Shown here: positions 8,499-17,306 of the stretch, piece after piece
Layout of the letters: each line of letters starts with the position of its first letter
How positions within the stretch are numbered: position 1 is the first letter of the stretch
The notes under the pieces: generated by a model
Database searches by the model: none
What the model saw: the letters and a program-made list of their open reading frames with translations, nothing else
Told to the model about the DNA's origin: nothing
NCBI GenBank assembly: GCA_023444055.1
Contig: JAEZRV010000018.1
Coordinates: forward strand, 37,840 to 101,839
From: Bacillota bacterium
Lineage (GTDB): Bacteria; Bacillota; Clostridia; Acetivibrionales; DSM-1351
Length of the DNA: 64,000 bases
Reading direction: 5' to 3'
Made by a program: the position numbers and the translations under genes

Positions 8499-8530
8499 AC
8501 AGCTGACCTAAGTAATCCGGTCAGCTGTTT
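8498..8530. terminator. Bidirectional intrinsic terminator between abiH and the convergent membrane gene
   Basis: AACAGCTGACC (8498-8508) and GGTCAGCTGTT (8519-8529) form an 11-bp perfect stem with a 10-base loop. A short T-run follows on the plus strand, and on the minus strand the stem continues into TTATTTTATGTTTTTTT. It serves both convergent genes. Confidence 0.9.
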
Positions 8531-8548
8531 TGTGGCTAAAAACCCAGC

Positions 8549-10180
8549 CTACTTCAGCAACTCAAAAACCCCATCAAACCCCTTATGCTCAAAGTCCACC
8601 ATATCCTTAAAATTCTTCAGCTCGTCCTTAACAATATCATTCAAAAGGCTCTGACCTAATATGTCAACTGGTGCTATATCATCAGTAAAAATCAGCTCTG
8701 ATTTAGTAACCTCCTTAAGATTATCACGTACATACGGCGCTACATCATGATATAGTGCAATTTGATAAGTTATACTTTGTAGTATACCCTTTTGAGTAAA
8801 TCTATTAAAGTTATCTTCAAAATTGCTAAGCATGTTATTGTCATTTGATGCAAATAGTAAAACATTAGTGCTGTTCCTCACATCGCAAGTATATACCTTA
8901 TTCATAACACTTTTTACAGTTTGAGAAAGGTATTGATTTATAGGATTATCACCTTTTGATTTCATATTGATATTTAATACAATAACACCACCTGGTTTAA
9001 GGTGATTCGAGACTTCAGTGAAAAACTCCTTTGTTGCCATATGAAAGGGAACAGTGATGTCATGATAAGCATCCACCATAATAACATCATACATCCCACA
9101 ATTTTTATCTGACAGAAAAGTTCTTCCATCTGTTTCATAAATAGTTGCTTCGTCTTCCTTTAAGTTAAAATACTTCTTTGACAAATCAACTATTTTAGGG
9201 TCTATTTCAACTGCATCTGTATTTATATTCGGATAATTCAGTTTTGACTGCTTGGCATAGGTTCCTGTTCCATTGCCTAAAATCAGCAGGTCTAGTTTAT
9301 TGTTAGAATCAAAATCTTTTATGAACTGTGGTGCCATTAATGCATAATCATAGTAAAGTCCTGATAATTTATTATCCTTCTTGTATACTGACTGAACCCC
9401 AAAAGCTACGTTTGTCGATAGGTATACAGAATCTTTATCTTCGGTGACCTGTAAATAATTGTATAAGGACTCATCCTCAACAACACAATCTGTCCAAAAT
9501 GCATATGAATTTGAAATGGGCAGTAGTAAAAGAGAAAAAACAATAACTGAACTAATTATAATTCTAAACACTTTAAACTTAGTTAGTATAAAGTAAGCAA
9601 GGCAAATCAAGTTTAATACCAGCGAAAAAATTAAAAAGGTTTTACTTGTACCAACATATGGAATTGTTATAAAGGTTGGTAGGAAGGTTCCAATAATACT
9701 CCCTATTGTATTCATTGCATATATTTTGCCAACAGTTTTTCCAGTATTATCAATATCAGTAACGCCCAACTTTGCCAAATAAGGAGAAACCATACCCAAC
9801 CCAATCATCGGTATTGAAAATAAAATCAAACAAGATATCGCTGAACCAGTAACCAGTAAATTAGTAGGAAAGAATAGTGCGAGAAGACCCATTATACCAA
9901 CAATAACATATTTGCCGATGAAGGGTATTACCGCAACCCACAAGGCTGCAACCCATATAATTGCATACAACCTGTTCATACTATTATGCTTGTCAGCAGA
10001 TCTACCACCTAAAACATTTCCAATACTAAGTGAAATCATAATTAATCCAATAATAACTGTCCATATTATCTGAGATGTTCCAAAATAAGGCGCTAGAAGC
10101 CTTGATACGCTTAGTTCTACTGCCATTACAGACATTCCACAAAAAAATGAAGTTAAGTACAAAATAAGCCTTTTTTTCAT
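8549..10180 (-). CDS. Membrane protein fused to a spermidine-synthase-like domain
   Basis: The first ~225 residues form about seven transmembrane segments (VMAVELSVSRLLAPYFGTSQ onward). The rest is a soluble Rossmann methyltransferase-like fold: LLILGNGTGTYA near residue 300, the acidic VEIDP loop, and YDVIMVDAYHD. Such fusions are usually annotated as fused MFS/spermidine synthase. The catalytic DxxDP-type motif of true SpeE is replaced by VDAYHD, so polyamine synthesis is doubtful and the substrate is unknown. The chosen start is ATG 10180 (MKKRLILYL). A TTG at 10204 would add eight residues but has no ribosome site; AGAGGA lies upstream of the ATG, rather far at about 14 bases. Confidence 0.8.
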   Translation of the reverse strand: MKKRLILYLTSFFCGMSVMAVELSVSRLLAPYFGTSQIIWTVIIGLIMISLSIGNVLGGRSADKHNSMNRLYAIIWVAALWVAVIPFIGKYVIVGIMGLLALFFPTNLLVTGSAISCLILFSIPMIGLGMVSPYLAKLGVTDIDNTGKTVGKIYAMNTIGSIIGTFLPTFITIPYVGTSKTFLIFSLVLNLICLAYFILTKFKVFRIIISSVIVFSLLLLPISNSYAFWTDCVVEDESLYNYLQVTEDKDSVYLSTNVAFGVQSVYKKDNKLSGLYYDYALMAPQFIKDFDSNNKLDLLILGNGTGTYAKQSKLNYPNINTDAVEIDPKIVDLSKKYFNLKEDEATIYETDGRTFLSDKNCGMYDVIMVDAYHDITVPFHMATKEFFTEVSNHLKPGGVIVLNINMKSKGDNPINQYLSQTVKSVMNKVYTCDVRNSTNVLLFASNDNNMLSNFEDNFNRFTQKGILQSITYQIALYHDVAPYVRDNLKEVTKSELIFTDDIAPVDILGQSLLNDIVKDELKNFKDMVDFEHKGFDGVFELLK

Positions 10181-10234
10181 AAGTAATTTACCGTGTCCTC
10201 TCAACTGTAGTCTGCAAGTTATTTGCAGGAAATT

Positions 10235-10297
10235 TTACATTCTATACTATTTACATTTTATACTATTTACATTCTATACTATTTACATGCTATACCA
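10235..10297. repeat. 16-bp tandem repeat, about four copies
   Basis: The unit TTACATTCTATACTAT begins at 10235, 10251, 10267 and 10283; the last copy is partial and the second has one C-to-T change. Each unit contains a -10-like TATACT on the plus strand. The array sits just upstream of the start of the minus-strand membrane gene. Confidence 0.8.
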
Positions 10298-10559
10298 AAT
10301 TAAATAATATACCAGTATAGTTTATAATAATTTATGATGTTTGTGAATTATATAATTACTATTGAATTTATAATTTGTTGAAATATTTATACTTAGTTAT
10401 TATTATATTAAACTTTCTTAGTTAAAAAACCGCAAAAAATATAGCAAAAAAGGCTTAAATATAAGGTTTTATTAGGAATTTTTTTAAAATATAAGCTGAT
10501 TTTTTTATTAAATAAAACAAATTAATATTAAAAAAAAGCAATTTGTTTTGTTTTTAATC

Positions 10560-10588
10560 TTGTATACAATGAACAGTTTGTATATAAT
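10560..10588 (+). promoter_or_regulatory. Sigma-A-type promoter of pta
   Basis: TTGTAT (10560-10565) and a perfect TATAAT (10583-10588) are separated by 17 bases. The -35 element lies in the palindrome TTGTATACAA, which could also be a regulator site. Confidence 0.65.
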
Positions 10589-10755
10589 AAAAAGGTAATA
10601 TTCACTTGTTTGTAGGTTATAAGACCAGGTGATAGTAATAAAATACATATATAAAATTAATAATATAATTATGTCTTAAAGCAATATTCACTCTTATAGT
10701 TTAATAAGTTTAATTTATTGATATTGCCTTAAAAAAGGAAGGGGAATTTATACTT

Positions 10756-11751
10756 ATGAAATTCTTAGAACAAGTAGTAAACAGGGCAAAGCAGGATATT
10801 AAAACTATTGTGCTCCCAGAAAGTAACGATATCAGAACATTAAAGGCTGCAGCAATGATTCAAGAGCAAGGCATAGCTAATGTTGTTTTAATTGGTAAAG
10901 AGGATGAAATAAAGAAACTTGGTGCAGGACTTGATATATCAAAGGCAAAGATTGTTGATCAGACAAACTTTGAAAAAATGGATGAGTATGTGAATACTTT
11001 ATATGAATTAAGAAAAGCTAAGGGAATGACTCTGGAACAAGCAAAAGCTATTTTATTAGAAAATCCATTATATTTTGGAATTATGATGGTTAAAGTCGGT
11101 GATGCAGATGGAATGGTTGCTGGAGCAATTAACTCTACTGCAAATACACTAAGACCAGCACTTCAAATATTAAAGACAGCTCCAGGAGCAAAATTAGTTT
11201 CAGCATTCTTTGTTATGGTTGTTCCAGATTGCGAATACGGTGAAAATGGAGTATTTGTATATGGAGATAGCGGACTTGTCGAAAATCCAAATGCAGAAGA
11301 GCTTTCTGAAATCGCAATAACTTCTGCGAAATCTTTTAAAACTCTTGTACAGGCTGAACCAGTTGTTGCAATGCTTTCTTATTCAACCTATGGTAGTGCA
11401 AAGAGTGAATTAACTGAAAAAGTAATTGAAGCAACAAAACTTGCAAAAGAAAAAGCACCTAATCTAAAACTTGATGGAGAGCTTCAAGCTGATGCAGCTA
11501 TAGTTCCTGCTATCGGAAAATCAAAGGCACCTGGAAGTGATATTGCTGGACTAGCAAACGTGCTTATATTCCCTGATCTAAATTGTGGTAATATTTCATA
11601 TAAACTTACTCAAAGACTTGCAAAAGCAGAGGCATATGGACCAATAATTCAAGGAGTTGCAAAGCCTGTAAATGACCTTTCAAGAGGATGCAGTGCTGAG
11701 GATATAGTTGGTGTTGTTGCTATAACTTGCGTTCAGGCTCAAAATGCATAA
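10756..11751 (+). CDS. pta: Phosphate acetyltransferase
   Basis: Converts acetyl-CoA and phosphate to acetyl-phosphate, the first step of the ATP-yielding acetate pathway. The 331-residue single-domain form is the usual clostridial Pta. Signature stretches include IVLPESNDIRTLKAA near the N-terminus, DADGMVAGAINSTANTLRPA in the middle, GELQADAA, and FPDLNCGNISYKLTQRLA near the C-terminus. A GGAAGGGGA ribosome site precedes ATG 10756. ackA follows 252 bases downstream in the same direction, so the two probably form an operon or are closely co-regulated. No terminator is evident between them. Confidence 0.97.
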   Translation: MKFLEQVVNRAKQDIKTIVLPESNDIRTLKAAAMIQEQGIANVVLIGKEDEIKKLGAGLDISKAKIVDQTNFEKMDEYVNTLYELRKAKGMTLEQAKAILLENPLYFGIMMVKVGDADGMVAGAINSTANTLRPALQILKTAPGAKLVSAFFVMVVPDCEYGENGVFVYGDSGLVENPNAEELSEIAITSAKSFKTLVQAEPVVAMLSYSTYGSAKSELTEKVIEATKLAKEKAPNLKLDGELQADAAIVPAIGKSKAPGSDIAGLANVLIFPDLNCGNISYKLTQRLAKAEAYGPIIQGVAKPVNDLSRGCSAEDIVGVVAITCVQAQNA

Positions 11752-12003
11752 GAAATTTATAAAAAAGTTGTTGCTATTGTATTTAGTATAATGACACTTT
11801 TTATATAAGCAAGATGAGGCATTATCCTCAAACTTGGATTATGGTACGATATCATCGGATATTTGATAGAGATTGGCTTTATTAGCTAGTACTTTGTTAG
11901 ATAATTAGATTTGAAAAGATTAAAATATTGTTAAAATTTGGCTCAAGCCATATACAATAAATATAGACAGTGAATATAATATATAGAGGAGATGTGTTGC
12001 TAA

Positions 12004-13197
12004 ATGAAAATTTTAGTTATAAATGCAGGTAGTTCTTCACTGAAATATCAGCTTATTGATATGACAAATGAATCAGTTCTTGCAAAGGGCTTATGTGATA
12101 GAATAGGTATTGAAAATTCATTTATTAAGCAAACAAGAGGATCTGAGGATGCTGTTGCAATAAATAAAGTGCTGAAGAATCACAAGGATGCAATTGAGGC
12201 AGTTATAAGCGCGCTTACTGATGATAAAATAGGCGTTATTAAGAACATGTCTGAAATATCTGCTGTTGGACATCGTATTGTTCATGGTGGTGAGAAATTT
12301 AACAGCTCAGCAGTAATTGATGAAAAAGTTATGGAAGCTGTTAGAGAATGTATTGATATAGCACCACTTCACAATCCACCTAATATTGTTGGTATAGAAG
12401 CATGTCAGGCAATAATGCCAAATGTTCCAATGGTAGCAGTATTTGATACTACTTTCCATAGCTCAATGCCAGATTATGCATATATGTATGCATTACCTTA
12501 TGAAATGTATGAGAAATACAAAATTAGAAGATATGGTTTTCATGGAACTTCACATAAATATGTTTCTGAAAGAGCAGCCGAATTGTTAGGAAAGCCACTT
12601 AGTGAGTTGAAAATAATCACTTGCCATCTAGGTAATGGTTCAAGTATTTGTGCTGTTGACAAAGGTAAATCTGTTGATACTTCAATGGGCTTTACTCCAT
12701 TACAGGGTGTAGCAATGGGAACAAGAAGTGGTACAATTGACCCAGAGGTTGTTACTTTCCTTATGGAAAAAGAAGATCTTACAGTAAAAGGAATTAGCAA
12801 TCTATTAAATAAGAAGTCGGGCGTTTTGGGAATATCTGGAGTAAGTAGTGACTTTAGAGATTTACAAGCCGCTGCTATTGAAGGTAATAAAAGAGCACAA
12901 CTTGCGCTTGATATTTTCTGCTATGATTGTAAAAAGTATATTGGTGCATACATCGCTATTATGAATGGTGTAGATGCAATTGTATTTACAGCAGGTGTAG
13001 GTGAGAATGACCTAAATATCAGAAGAAAAATTACAAATGGGTTAGACTTCTTTGGTGTTAAGATTGATGAAGAGAAGAACCAAATAAGAGGTCAAGAAAT
13101 AGACATTAGTGCTGATGACGCAAAAGTAAGCACACTTGTCATTCCAACAAATGAGGAGCTTGCTATTGCAAGAGAAGCACTCAGAATGTTAAAATAA
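12004..13197 (+). CDS. ackA: Acetate kinase
   Basis: Transfers the phosphoryl group of acetyl-phosphate to ADP, giving acetate and ATP in the cytosol; this is a main energy-conserving step of fermentation. The N-terminal signature is MKILVINAGSSSLKYQL. The substrate loop GHRIVHGGEKF, the FDTTFH box, YGFHGTSHKYV, CHLGNGSS and GVGENDLNIR are all present, and the protein ends in the usual PTNEELAIARE stretch. Length 397 is standard. GAGGAG precedes the ATG by about 12 bases. It is followed by the DUF177-rpmF pair, an arrangement common in clostridia. Confidence 0.97.
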   Translation: MKILVINAGSSSLKYQLIDMTNESVLAKGLCDRIGIENSFIKQTRGSEDAVAINKVLKNHKDAIEAVISALTDDKIGVIKNMSEISAVGHRIVHGGEKFNSSAVIDEKVMEAVRECIDIAPLHNPPNIVGIEACQAIMPNVPMVAVFDTTFHSSMPDYAYMYALPYEMYEKYKIRRYGFHGTSHKYVSERAAELLGKPLSELKIITCHLGNGSSICAVDKGKSVDTSMGFTPLQGVAMGTRSGTIDPEVVTFLMEKEDLTVKGISNLLNKKSGVLGISGVSSDFRDLQAAAIEGNKRAQLALDIFCYDCKKYIGAYIAIMNGVDAIVFTAGVGENDLNIRRKITNGLDFFGVKIDEEKNQIRGQEIDISADDAKVSTLVIPTNEELAIAREALRMLK

Positions 13198-13284
13198 GTT
13201 ATATAAAATTATCCGAAATTGAATTATTGACAAATGTTGTATTAGTTAGTATAATATCAATTGTCGGTTTTTAAGAGGTTACTA

Positions 13285-13782
13285 ATGAGAGTAAACGTAT
13301 CTGATATTGTTAAGACTGAAGGTGCAGGTATAGATGTCGATTATTTTGGCGATTTACCTGGATTGCATGAGTTTGATAATACAGTAGAATTTAAGCCTTC
13401 TTTTAAGTTTACAGGCCGCATTATTAATTTAGGTGGACTGTTAAAACTGAGTGGTGAACTTCATTTTGAGTTTGTTGCAGATTGCCTTAGATGTCTAGAA
13501 CGTATTGAAACATCGATGGACATTGAGGTAAACGAAGTCTTCGTTGTGGTTTTTAATCCTGATGAAGTAGATGCATATATATATGAAGGTAATGTTGTTG
13601 ACATTGAAAAACCACTTATTGACAACATAATACTTGCATTGCCTACTCAATTTATTTGTAGTGAAGACTGTAAAGGCTTATGTAAGAATTGTGGTGCTAA
13701 TTTAAATTTAAAAAATTGTGATTGTGAAGAAAGCAAAATAGTAGATTCAAGAATGGAAATTCTTAAGGACTTTTTCAAATAG
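13285..13782 (+). CDS. DUF177/YceD-family protein
   Basis: A conserved bacterial protein almost always encoded directly before rpmF; in plants and some bacteria relatives are linked to large ribosomal subunit or 23S rRNA accumulation. Visible features are the DCLRCLE motif near residue 70 and two C-terminal Cys pairs (ICSEDCKGLCKNCG and NCDCEE) that could bind zinc. ATG 13285 is chosen because AAGAGG lies six bases upstream. An in-frame TTG at 13261 would add eight residues without a ribosome site. The protein would then be 165 residues. It is separated from rpmF by about 43 bases. Confidence 0.9.
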   Translation: MRVNVSDIVKTEGAGIDVDYFGDLPGLHEFDNTVEFKPSFKFTGRIINLGGLLKLSGELHFEFVADCLRCLERIETSMDIEVNEVFVVVFNPDEVDAYIYEGNVVDIEKPLIDNIILALPTQFICSEDCKGLCKNCGANLNLKNCDCEESKIVDSRMEILKDFFK

Positions 13783-13825
13783 GTTTCTACTTAGATGGTT
13801 GCATTATAGTAGGGAGGTGTTATTG

Positions 13826-14008
13826 ATGGCAAACCCAAGGAATAGATTTTCCAAAGCTAGGACAGGAAAGAGAAGATCCCAGTGGAAACTGGCGTCTCCA
13901 ACTTTAGTAAGCTGCCCACAGTGTCATACTTATAAGCTGCCTCACAGGGTATGTGGTGAATGTGGTTATTATGATGGCAAACAGGTAGTTAAAGTAGAAG
14001 CTAAATAA
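13826..14008 (+). CDS. rpmF: 50S ribosomal protein L32
   Basis: A small zinc-ribbon protein of the large ribosomal subunit. The sequence begins MANPRNRFSKARTGKRRSQW, and the two Cys pairs CPQC and CGEC form the zinc site. It is the zinc-binding (four-Cys) paralog type, with 60 residues. ATG 13826 follows GGGAGGTG by about eight bases. An upstream in-frame start at 13799 lacks such a site. A strong terminator follows at 14022, closing the transcription unit. Confidence 0.97.
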   Translation: MANPRNRFSKARTGKRRSQWKLASPTLVSCPQCHTYKLPHRVCGECGYYDGKQVVKVEAK

Positions 14009-14021
14009 TAATATTGTCATT

Positions 14022-14050
14022 AAAGCAGCAGGAATATTCTTGCTGCTTTT
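14022..14050 (+). terminator. Intrinsic terminator after rpmF
   Basis: AAAGCAGCA (14022-14030) pairs with TGCTGCTTT (14041-14049) around a 10-base loop, followed by TTTGATTTT. Confidence 0.9.
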
Positions 14051-14108
14051 TGATTTTCATGGAATAATATTCCCCAAACTCTGTTTATATAGGATGGTGT
14101 TATTTAAA

Positions 14109-15506
14109 ATGTGCAATAATAGGAATAAAATATATATTGTTCAAGAAGGCAGCATAGCTGAAGAAGCTGGCGTTGAGGCAGGAGATTTTCTTCTGTCTAT
14201 AAATAAACAGAATGTAAAGGATATATTCGATTATAGGTATCTGCAAGCATCTGAAGAATTATTGCTTGAAATAGAAAAACCTGATGGAGAGGTATGGGAA
14301 ATAGAAGTTGAAAAGGACGAGTCTGAAGATTTGGGTCTTGAATTTGAAGACTCTCTAATTGATGGTGCAAAGAGTTGTACTAATAAATGCATTTTTTGTT
14401 TCATCGACCAGCTTCCAAAAGGTATGCGTGAAACTGTGTATTTTAAAGATGATGACTCAAGACTTTCCTTTCTTACAGGAAATTACGTTACATTAACCAA
14501 TATAAAGGACGAAGAGCTTCAGAGAATTATTAATTATAGAATGTCGCCTATTAATGTGTCTGTTCACACTACAAATCCTGAACTACGAAAATTTATGCTT
14601 GGAAACAGGTTTGCAGGAGATGTTTTAGAAAAGATTAAAATGCTTACTGATAATGGCATTGAGGTTAACTGCCAAATAGTATTGTGCAGAGATATTAATG
14701 ATAAGGAAGAACTTGATAGAACTATAGAAGATTTAGGAAAGCTTTATCCTTCAATAAATAGTGTTTCAATTGTGCCAGTAGGAATTACCAAGCATAGGGA
14801 TAACCTATATAAATTAGTTCCGTTTGATAAGGAAAGCTCAAATGACGTTATTAATCAAGTACACAAATGGCAAAATGAGTTTATAAAAGAAAAAGGCTCA
14901 CGAGTTATATATCTATCTGATGAGTTTTATATTAATGCTGAAATGGACATTCCTAACCACAAATGCTATGAAGGTTTTCCGCAAATAGAGAATGGCGTTG
15001 GGATGGTAGCATTATTTAAAAATGAAGTAAAAGATGCTCTAAAGCAAAAAGAAACCTTGGAGCTGGCAAAACAATGGAAAACACAGAAGTTTAGTTGTTC
15101 AGATACTTTCCAAGCTTGTGATAAAAATGATGAACAGCTAAAAAGAAAGATTAGTATCGCTACAGGTAGACTTGTTTATAAAAATATATTAAAATTGGTT
15201 AGTGAAATATCAAAGCTATTTGAAGGCATAGAAGTAAACGTATATGATATAGAAAATAATTTTTTTGGACAACATGTTAATGTCTGTGGGTTGCTAACAG
15301 GTTTGGATATTGTTGAGCAGCTAAAGGGCAAGGAGTTGGGTCAAGAATTATTAATAAGCAGAAGTATGTTGAGAGCAGGTGAGCACGTACTATTAGATGA
15401 TTATACTGTTGAGCAAATTGAAGCTGAATTGCATGTCAAAATTCGTATTGTCGAAAATGACGGAGCTGATTTTGTGAGTGCAATTATTGGAAAAAAGTGC
15501 TTATAA
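14109..15506 (+). CDS. DUF512-family PDZ/radical-SAM-like protein
   Basis: The order of parts is an N-terminal PDZ-like segment (VQEGSIAEEAGVEAGD, residues 10-40), then CTNKCIFCFIDQLPKGMR, a CxxxCxxC cluster typical of radical-SAM iron-sulphur sites, and a conserved C-terminal DUF512 region. The function is unproven. The family is nearly universal in clostridia and usually sits beside der, as here. ATG 14109 is chosen (MCNNRNKIYIV). Earlier in-frame starts run into the rpmF terminator and encode unconserved residues. About 465 residues. It is followed by a 150-base leader before der. Confidence 0.85.
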   Translation: MCNNRNKIYIVQEGSIAEEAGVEAGDFLLSINKQNVKDIFDYRYLQASEELLLEIEKPDGEVWEIEVEKDESEDLGLEFEDSLIDGAKSCTNKCIFCFIDQLPKGMRETVYFKDDDSRLSFLTGNYVTLTNIKDEELQRIINYRMSPINVSVHTTNPELRKFMLGNRFAGDVLEKIKMLTDNGIEVNCQIVLCRDINDKEELDRTIEDLGKLYPSINSVSIVPVGITKHRDNLYKLVPFDKESSNDVINQVHKWQNEFIKEKGSRVIYLSDEFYINAEMDIPNHKCYEGFPQIENGVGMVALFKNEVKDALKQKETLELAKQWKTQKFSCSDTFQACDKNDEQLKRKISIATGRLVYKNILKLVSEISKLFEGIEVNVYDIENNFFGQHVNVCGLLTGLDIVEQLKGKELGQELLISRSMLRAGEHVLLDDYTVEQIEAELHVKIRIVENDGADFVSAIIGKKCL

Positions 15507-15555
15507 TATAATTTAAGGTTGAAAGAAATTAAAAAAAAGAAAAGAAGGTGCCGAG

Positions 15556-15605
15556 TCCATGTCATTTCTTTCATGTTGTTTTGTGCAGAATGTGGGACAT
15601 GGACA
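15556..15605 (+). other. Long-loop hairpin in the der leader
   Basis: GTCCATGTC (15556-15564) and GACATGGAC (15597-15605) are perfectly complementary over nine bases, with a 32-base loop. It sits about 55 bases before the der start. No T-run follows, so it is not a terminator. It may stabilise or regulate the transcript. Confidence 0.45.
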
Positions 15606-15660
15606 TAAATATGAAAACAAGATTCTTCTTTTATGAAGTATTTGTTCGGAGGTGTAAGTT

Positions 15661-16983
15661 TTGAGTAAGCCTATTGTGGCAGTGGTTGGTAGACCTAATG
15701 TTGGTAAGTCAACGTTTTTTAATTACTTAGCGGGTAGTAGAATTTCTATTGTAGAAGACACTCCAGGTGTTACAAGAGATAGGATATATACAGAGATTGA
15801 ATGGAGAAGCAAAAAATTCACTCTGATTGATACTGGAGGTATAGAACCGTATTCTGAGGACATAATAATGCAGCAAATGAAGCGTCAAGCGGAGATTGCT
15901 ATAGAGACTGCGGATGTTATTATTTTTATGGTTGATGCAAAGGAAGGAATGACAGCTACAGATAAAGAAGTTGCAACAATGCTCAGAAAGTCTAATAAAC
16001 CAGTTATTCTTACTGTAAATAAGGTAGACAGAGTTGGAGACCCACCACCAGAAATATATGAGTTTTACAATTTAGCTATGGGGGATATGATTGTTATATC
16101 TTCAGTACATGGTTTAGGTATGGGCGATTTGCTGGATGCTGTTTTTGACCATTTTCCAGAGGACATTGACAATGATGATGAAGAAGATGTTATAAAGGTT
16201 GCTGTCGTTGGTAAGCCAAATGCAGGCAAGTCTTCACTTATTAATGCAATACTTGGAGAAGAGCGCGTAATAGTTAGTAATATTCCAGGTACTACAAGGG
16301 ATGCAATTGATACTCATATTGAGATAGAGGATCAGAAGTATACATTTATTGATACTGCTGGTATTAGAAAAAGAAGTAAGATAAATGAAAATATAGAAAA
16401 ATACAGTGCAATTAGGTCATGGACTGCTATTGAGCGCGCTGATGTATGCTTGATAATGATTGACGCAGTGGATGGAGTTACTGAGCAGGATACTAAGATT
16501 GCAGGTTACGCCCATGACCAGGGAAAAGCTTCAATTATTGTTATAAATAAATGGGATTTAGTTGCAAAGGAAACAGGCACTCTTGAGGAATACAGAAGAC
16601 AGGTTAACGAAAGCCTTGGATTTATGACCTATGCTCCAGTGCTGTTTATTTCAGCTAAGACAGGACAACGAGTGAATAAGATTTATGAGCTTATCAAATA
16701 TGTGGCAAATCAATCTTCATTTAGAATTTCAACTGGAATGTTAAATGACTTAGTAAATGAAGCCACTGCAATGGTACAGCCTCCTTCAGACAAAGGAAAG
16801 AAATTGAAAATATTCTATATGACTCAAATTGGTGTTAAGCCACCGACATTCGTTATATTTGTTAATGAGACACAACTGTTCCATTATTCGTATGAAAGAT
16901 ATCTTGAAAATCAGTTAAGGAAGAACTTTGGTTTTGAAGGTACACCGTTGCGGTTTATTCATAGGCAGCGGGAGAAGGAATAG
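15661..16983 (+). CDS. der: Ribosome-assembly GTPase Der (EngA)
   Basis: A two-domain GTPase needed for 50S ribosomal subunit maturation. The first G domain has GRPNVGKST at residues 9-17, DTGG and NKVD. The second has GKPNAGKSS near residue 183, DTAG and NKWD. A KH-like C-terminal domain ends FIHRQREKE. 440 residues is standard. The start is a TTG at 15661: GGAGGTG lies six bases upstream and the sequence MSKPIVAVVGRP matches family starts. A repeat array with terminator hairpins follows immediately after the stop. Confidence 0.97.
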   Translation: MSKPIVAVVGRPNVGKSTFFNYLAGSRISIVEDTPGVTRDRIYTEIEWRSKKFTLIDTGGIEPYSEDIIMQQMKRQAEIAIETADVIIFMVDAKEGMTATDKEVATMLRKSNKPVILTVNKVDRVGDPPPEIYEFYNLAMGDMIVISSVHGLGMGDLLDAVFDHFPEDIDNDDEEDVIKVAVVGKPNAGKSSLINAILGEERVIVSNIPGTTRDAIDTHIEIEDQKYTFIDTAGIRKRSKINENIEKYSAIRSWTAIERADVCLIMIDAVDGVTEQDTKIAGYAHDQGKASIIVINKWDLVAKETGTLEEYRRQVNESLGFMTYAPVLFISAKTGQRVNKIYELIKYVANQSSFRISTGMLNDLVNEATAMVQPPSDKGKKLKIFYMTQIGVKPPTFVIFVNETQLFHYSYERYLENQLRKNFGFEGTPLRFIHRQREKE

Positions 16984-17198
16984 CTCGAGAGATAAGTTTG
17001 TGCGAACATAGTGCATTCTCGAGTGGCAAAAACTCGAGAGAAAAGTTTGTACAAACATGGTGCATTCTCAAGTGGCAAAAACCACTTCGTGTTTTTGGGA
17101 ATTTGGGAGGTTGTTTGTACAAACATGGTGCGCTCTCGAGTGGCAAAAACTCGAGAGTATAGTTTGTGCTAACATAGTGCATTCTCGAGCAGCAAAAA
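16984..17198. repeat. 49-bp hairpin repeat array between der and plsY (about four copies)
   Basis: Copies begin at 16984, 17033, 17111 (lacking its first arm) and 17150. Full units run 49 bases. Each begins CTCGAGA, carries a near-palindromic core GTTTGTRCRAAC, continues CATAGTGCAT, closes with TCTCGAG and ends GTGGCAAAAA. The flanking CTCGAGA/TCTCGAG arms give every unit its own stem-loop. Copies 2 and 3 are separated by a 29-base insert that itself looks like a decayed terminator. A diverged half copy follows after 17230. XhoI-like CTCGAG sites are rare in such AT-rich DNA, which makes the array stand out. Confidence 0.88.
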
Positions 17199-17216
17199 CC
17201 ACGGAGTGGTTTTTGA
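17193..17216 (+). terminator. Intrinsic terminator at the end of the der repeat array
   Basis: AAAAACCAC-GGA-GTGGTTTTT forms a perfect nine-bp stem with a three-base loop and its own T-run. A near copy with one base missing, AAAAACCAC-TTC-GTGTTTTT, lies at about 17077-17096 in the insert between copies 2 and 3. Confidence 0.8.
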
Positions 17217-17306
17217 AAGTTGGGCAGTATACCAGCTCGAAAACATAGTTAGTGCGAATATGGTACTTTTTGGAGTGAGTGTATAAAGTTGGCTTAGGAG
17301 GTTAGG

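Larger units (their letters stand above)
10205..10755. other. Intergenic region upstream of pta
   Basis: 551 bases without a gene. The first part holds the 16-bp repeats. The middle is AT-rich with no recognisable element. The last 200 bases contain the pta promoter at 10560-10588, leaving a 5' leader of about 160 bases in which I see no known riboswitch. Confidence 0.6.

Noticed and set aside
16984..17198. Repeat array as a possible CRISPR
   Set aside because: Units are adjacent with no unique spacers of constant length, the unit is 49 bases, and no cas gene is near.
16955..17248. Overlapping open frames on both strands between der and plsY
   Set aside because: They are translations of the 49-bp repeats; the repeated peptide pattern follows the DNA unit and no ribosome site is present.
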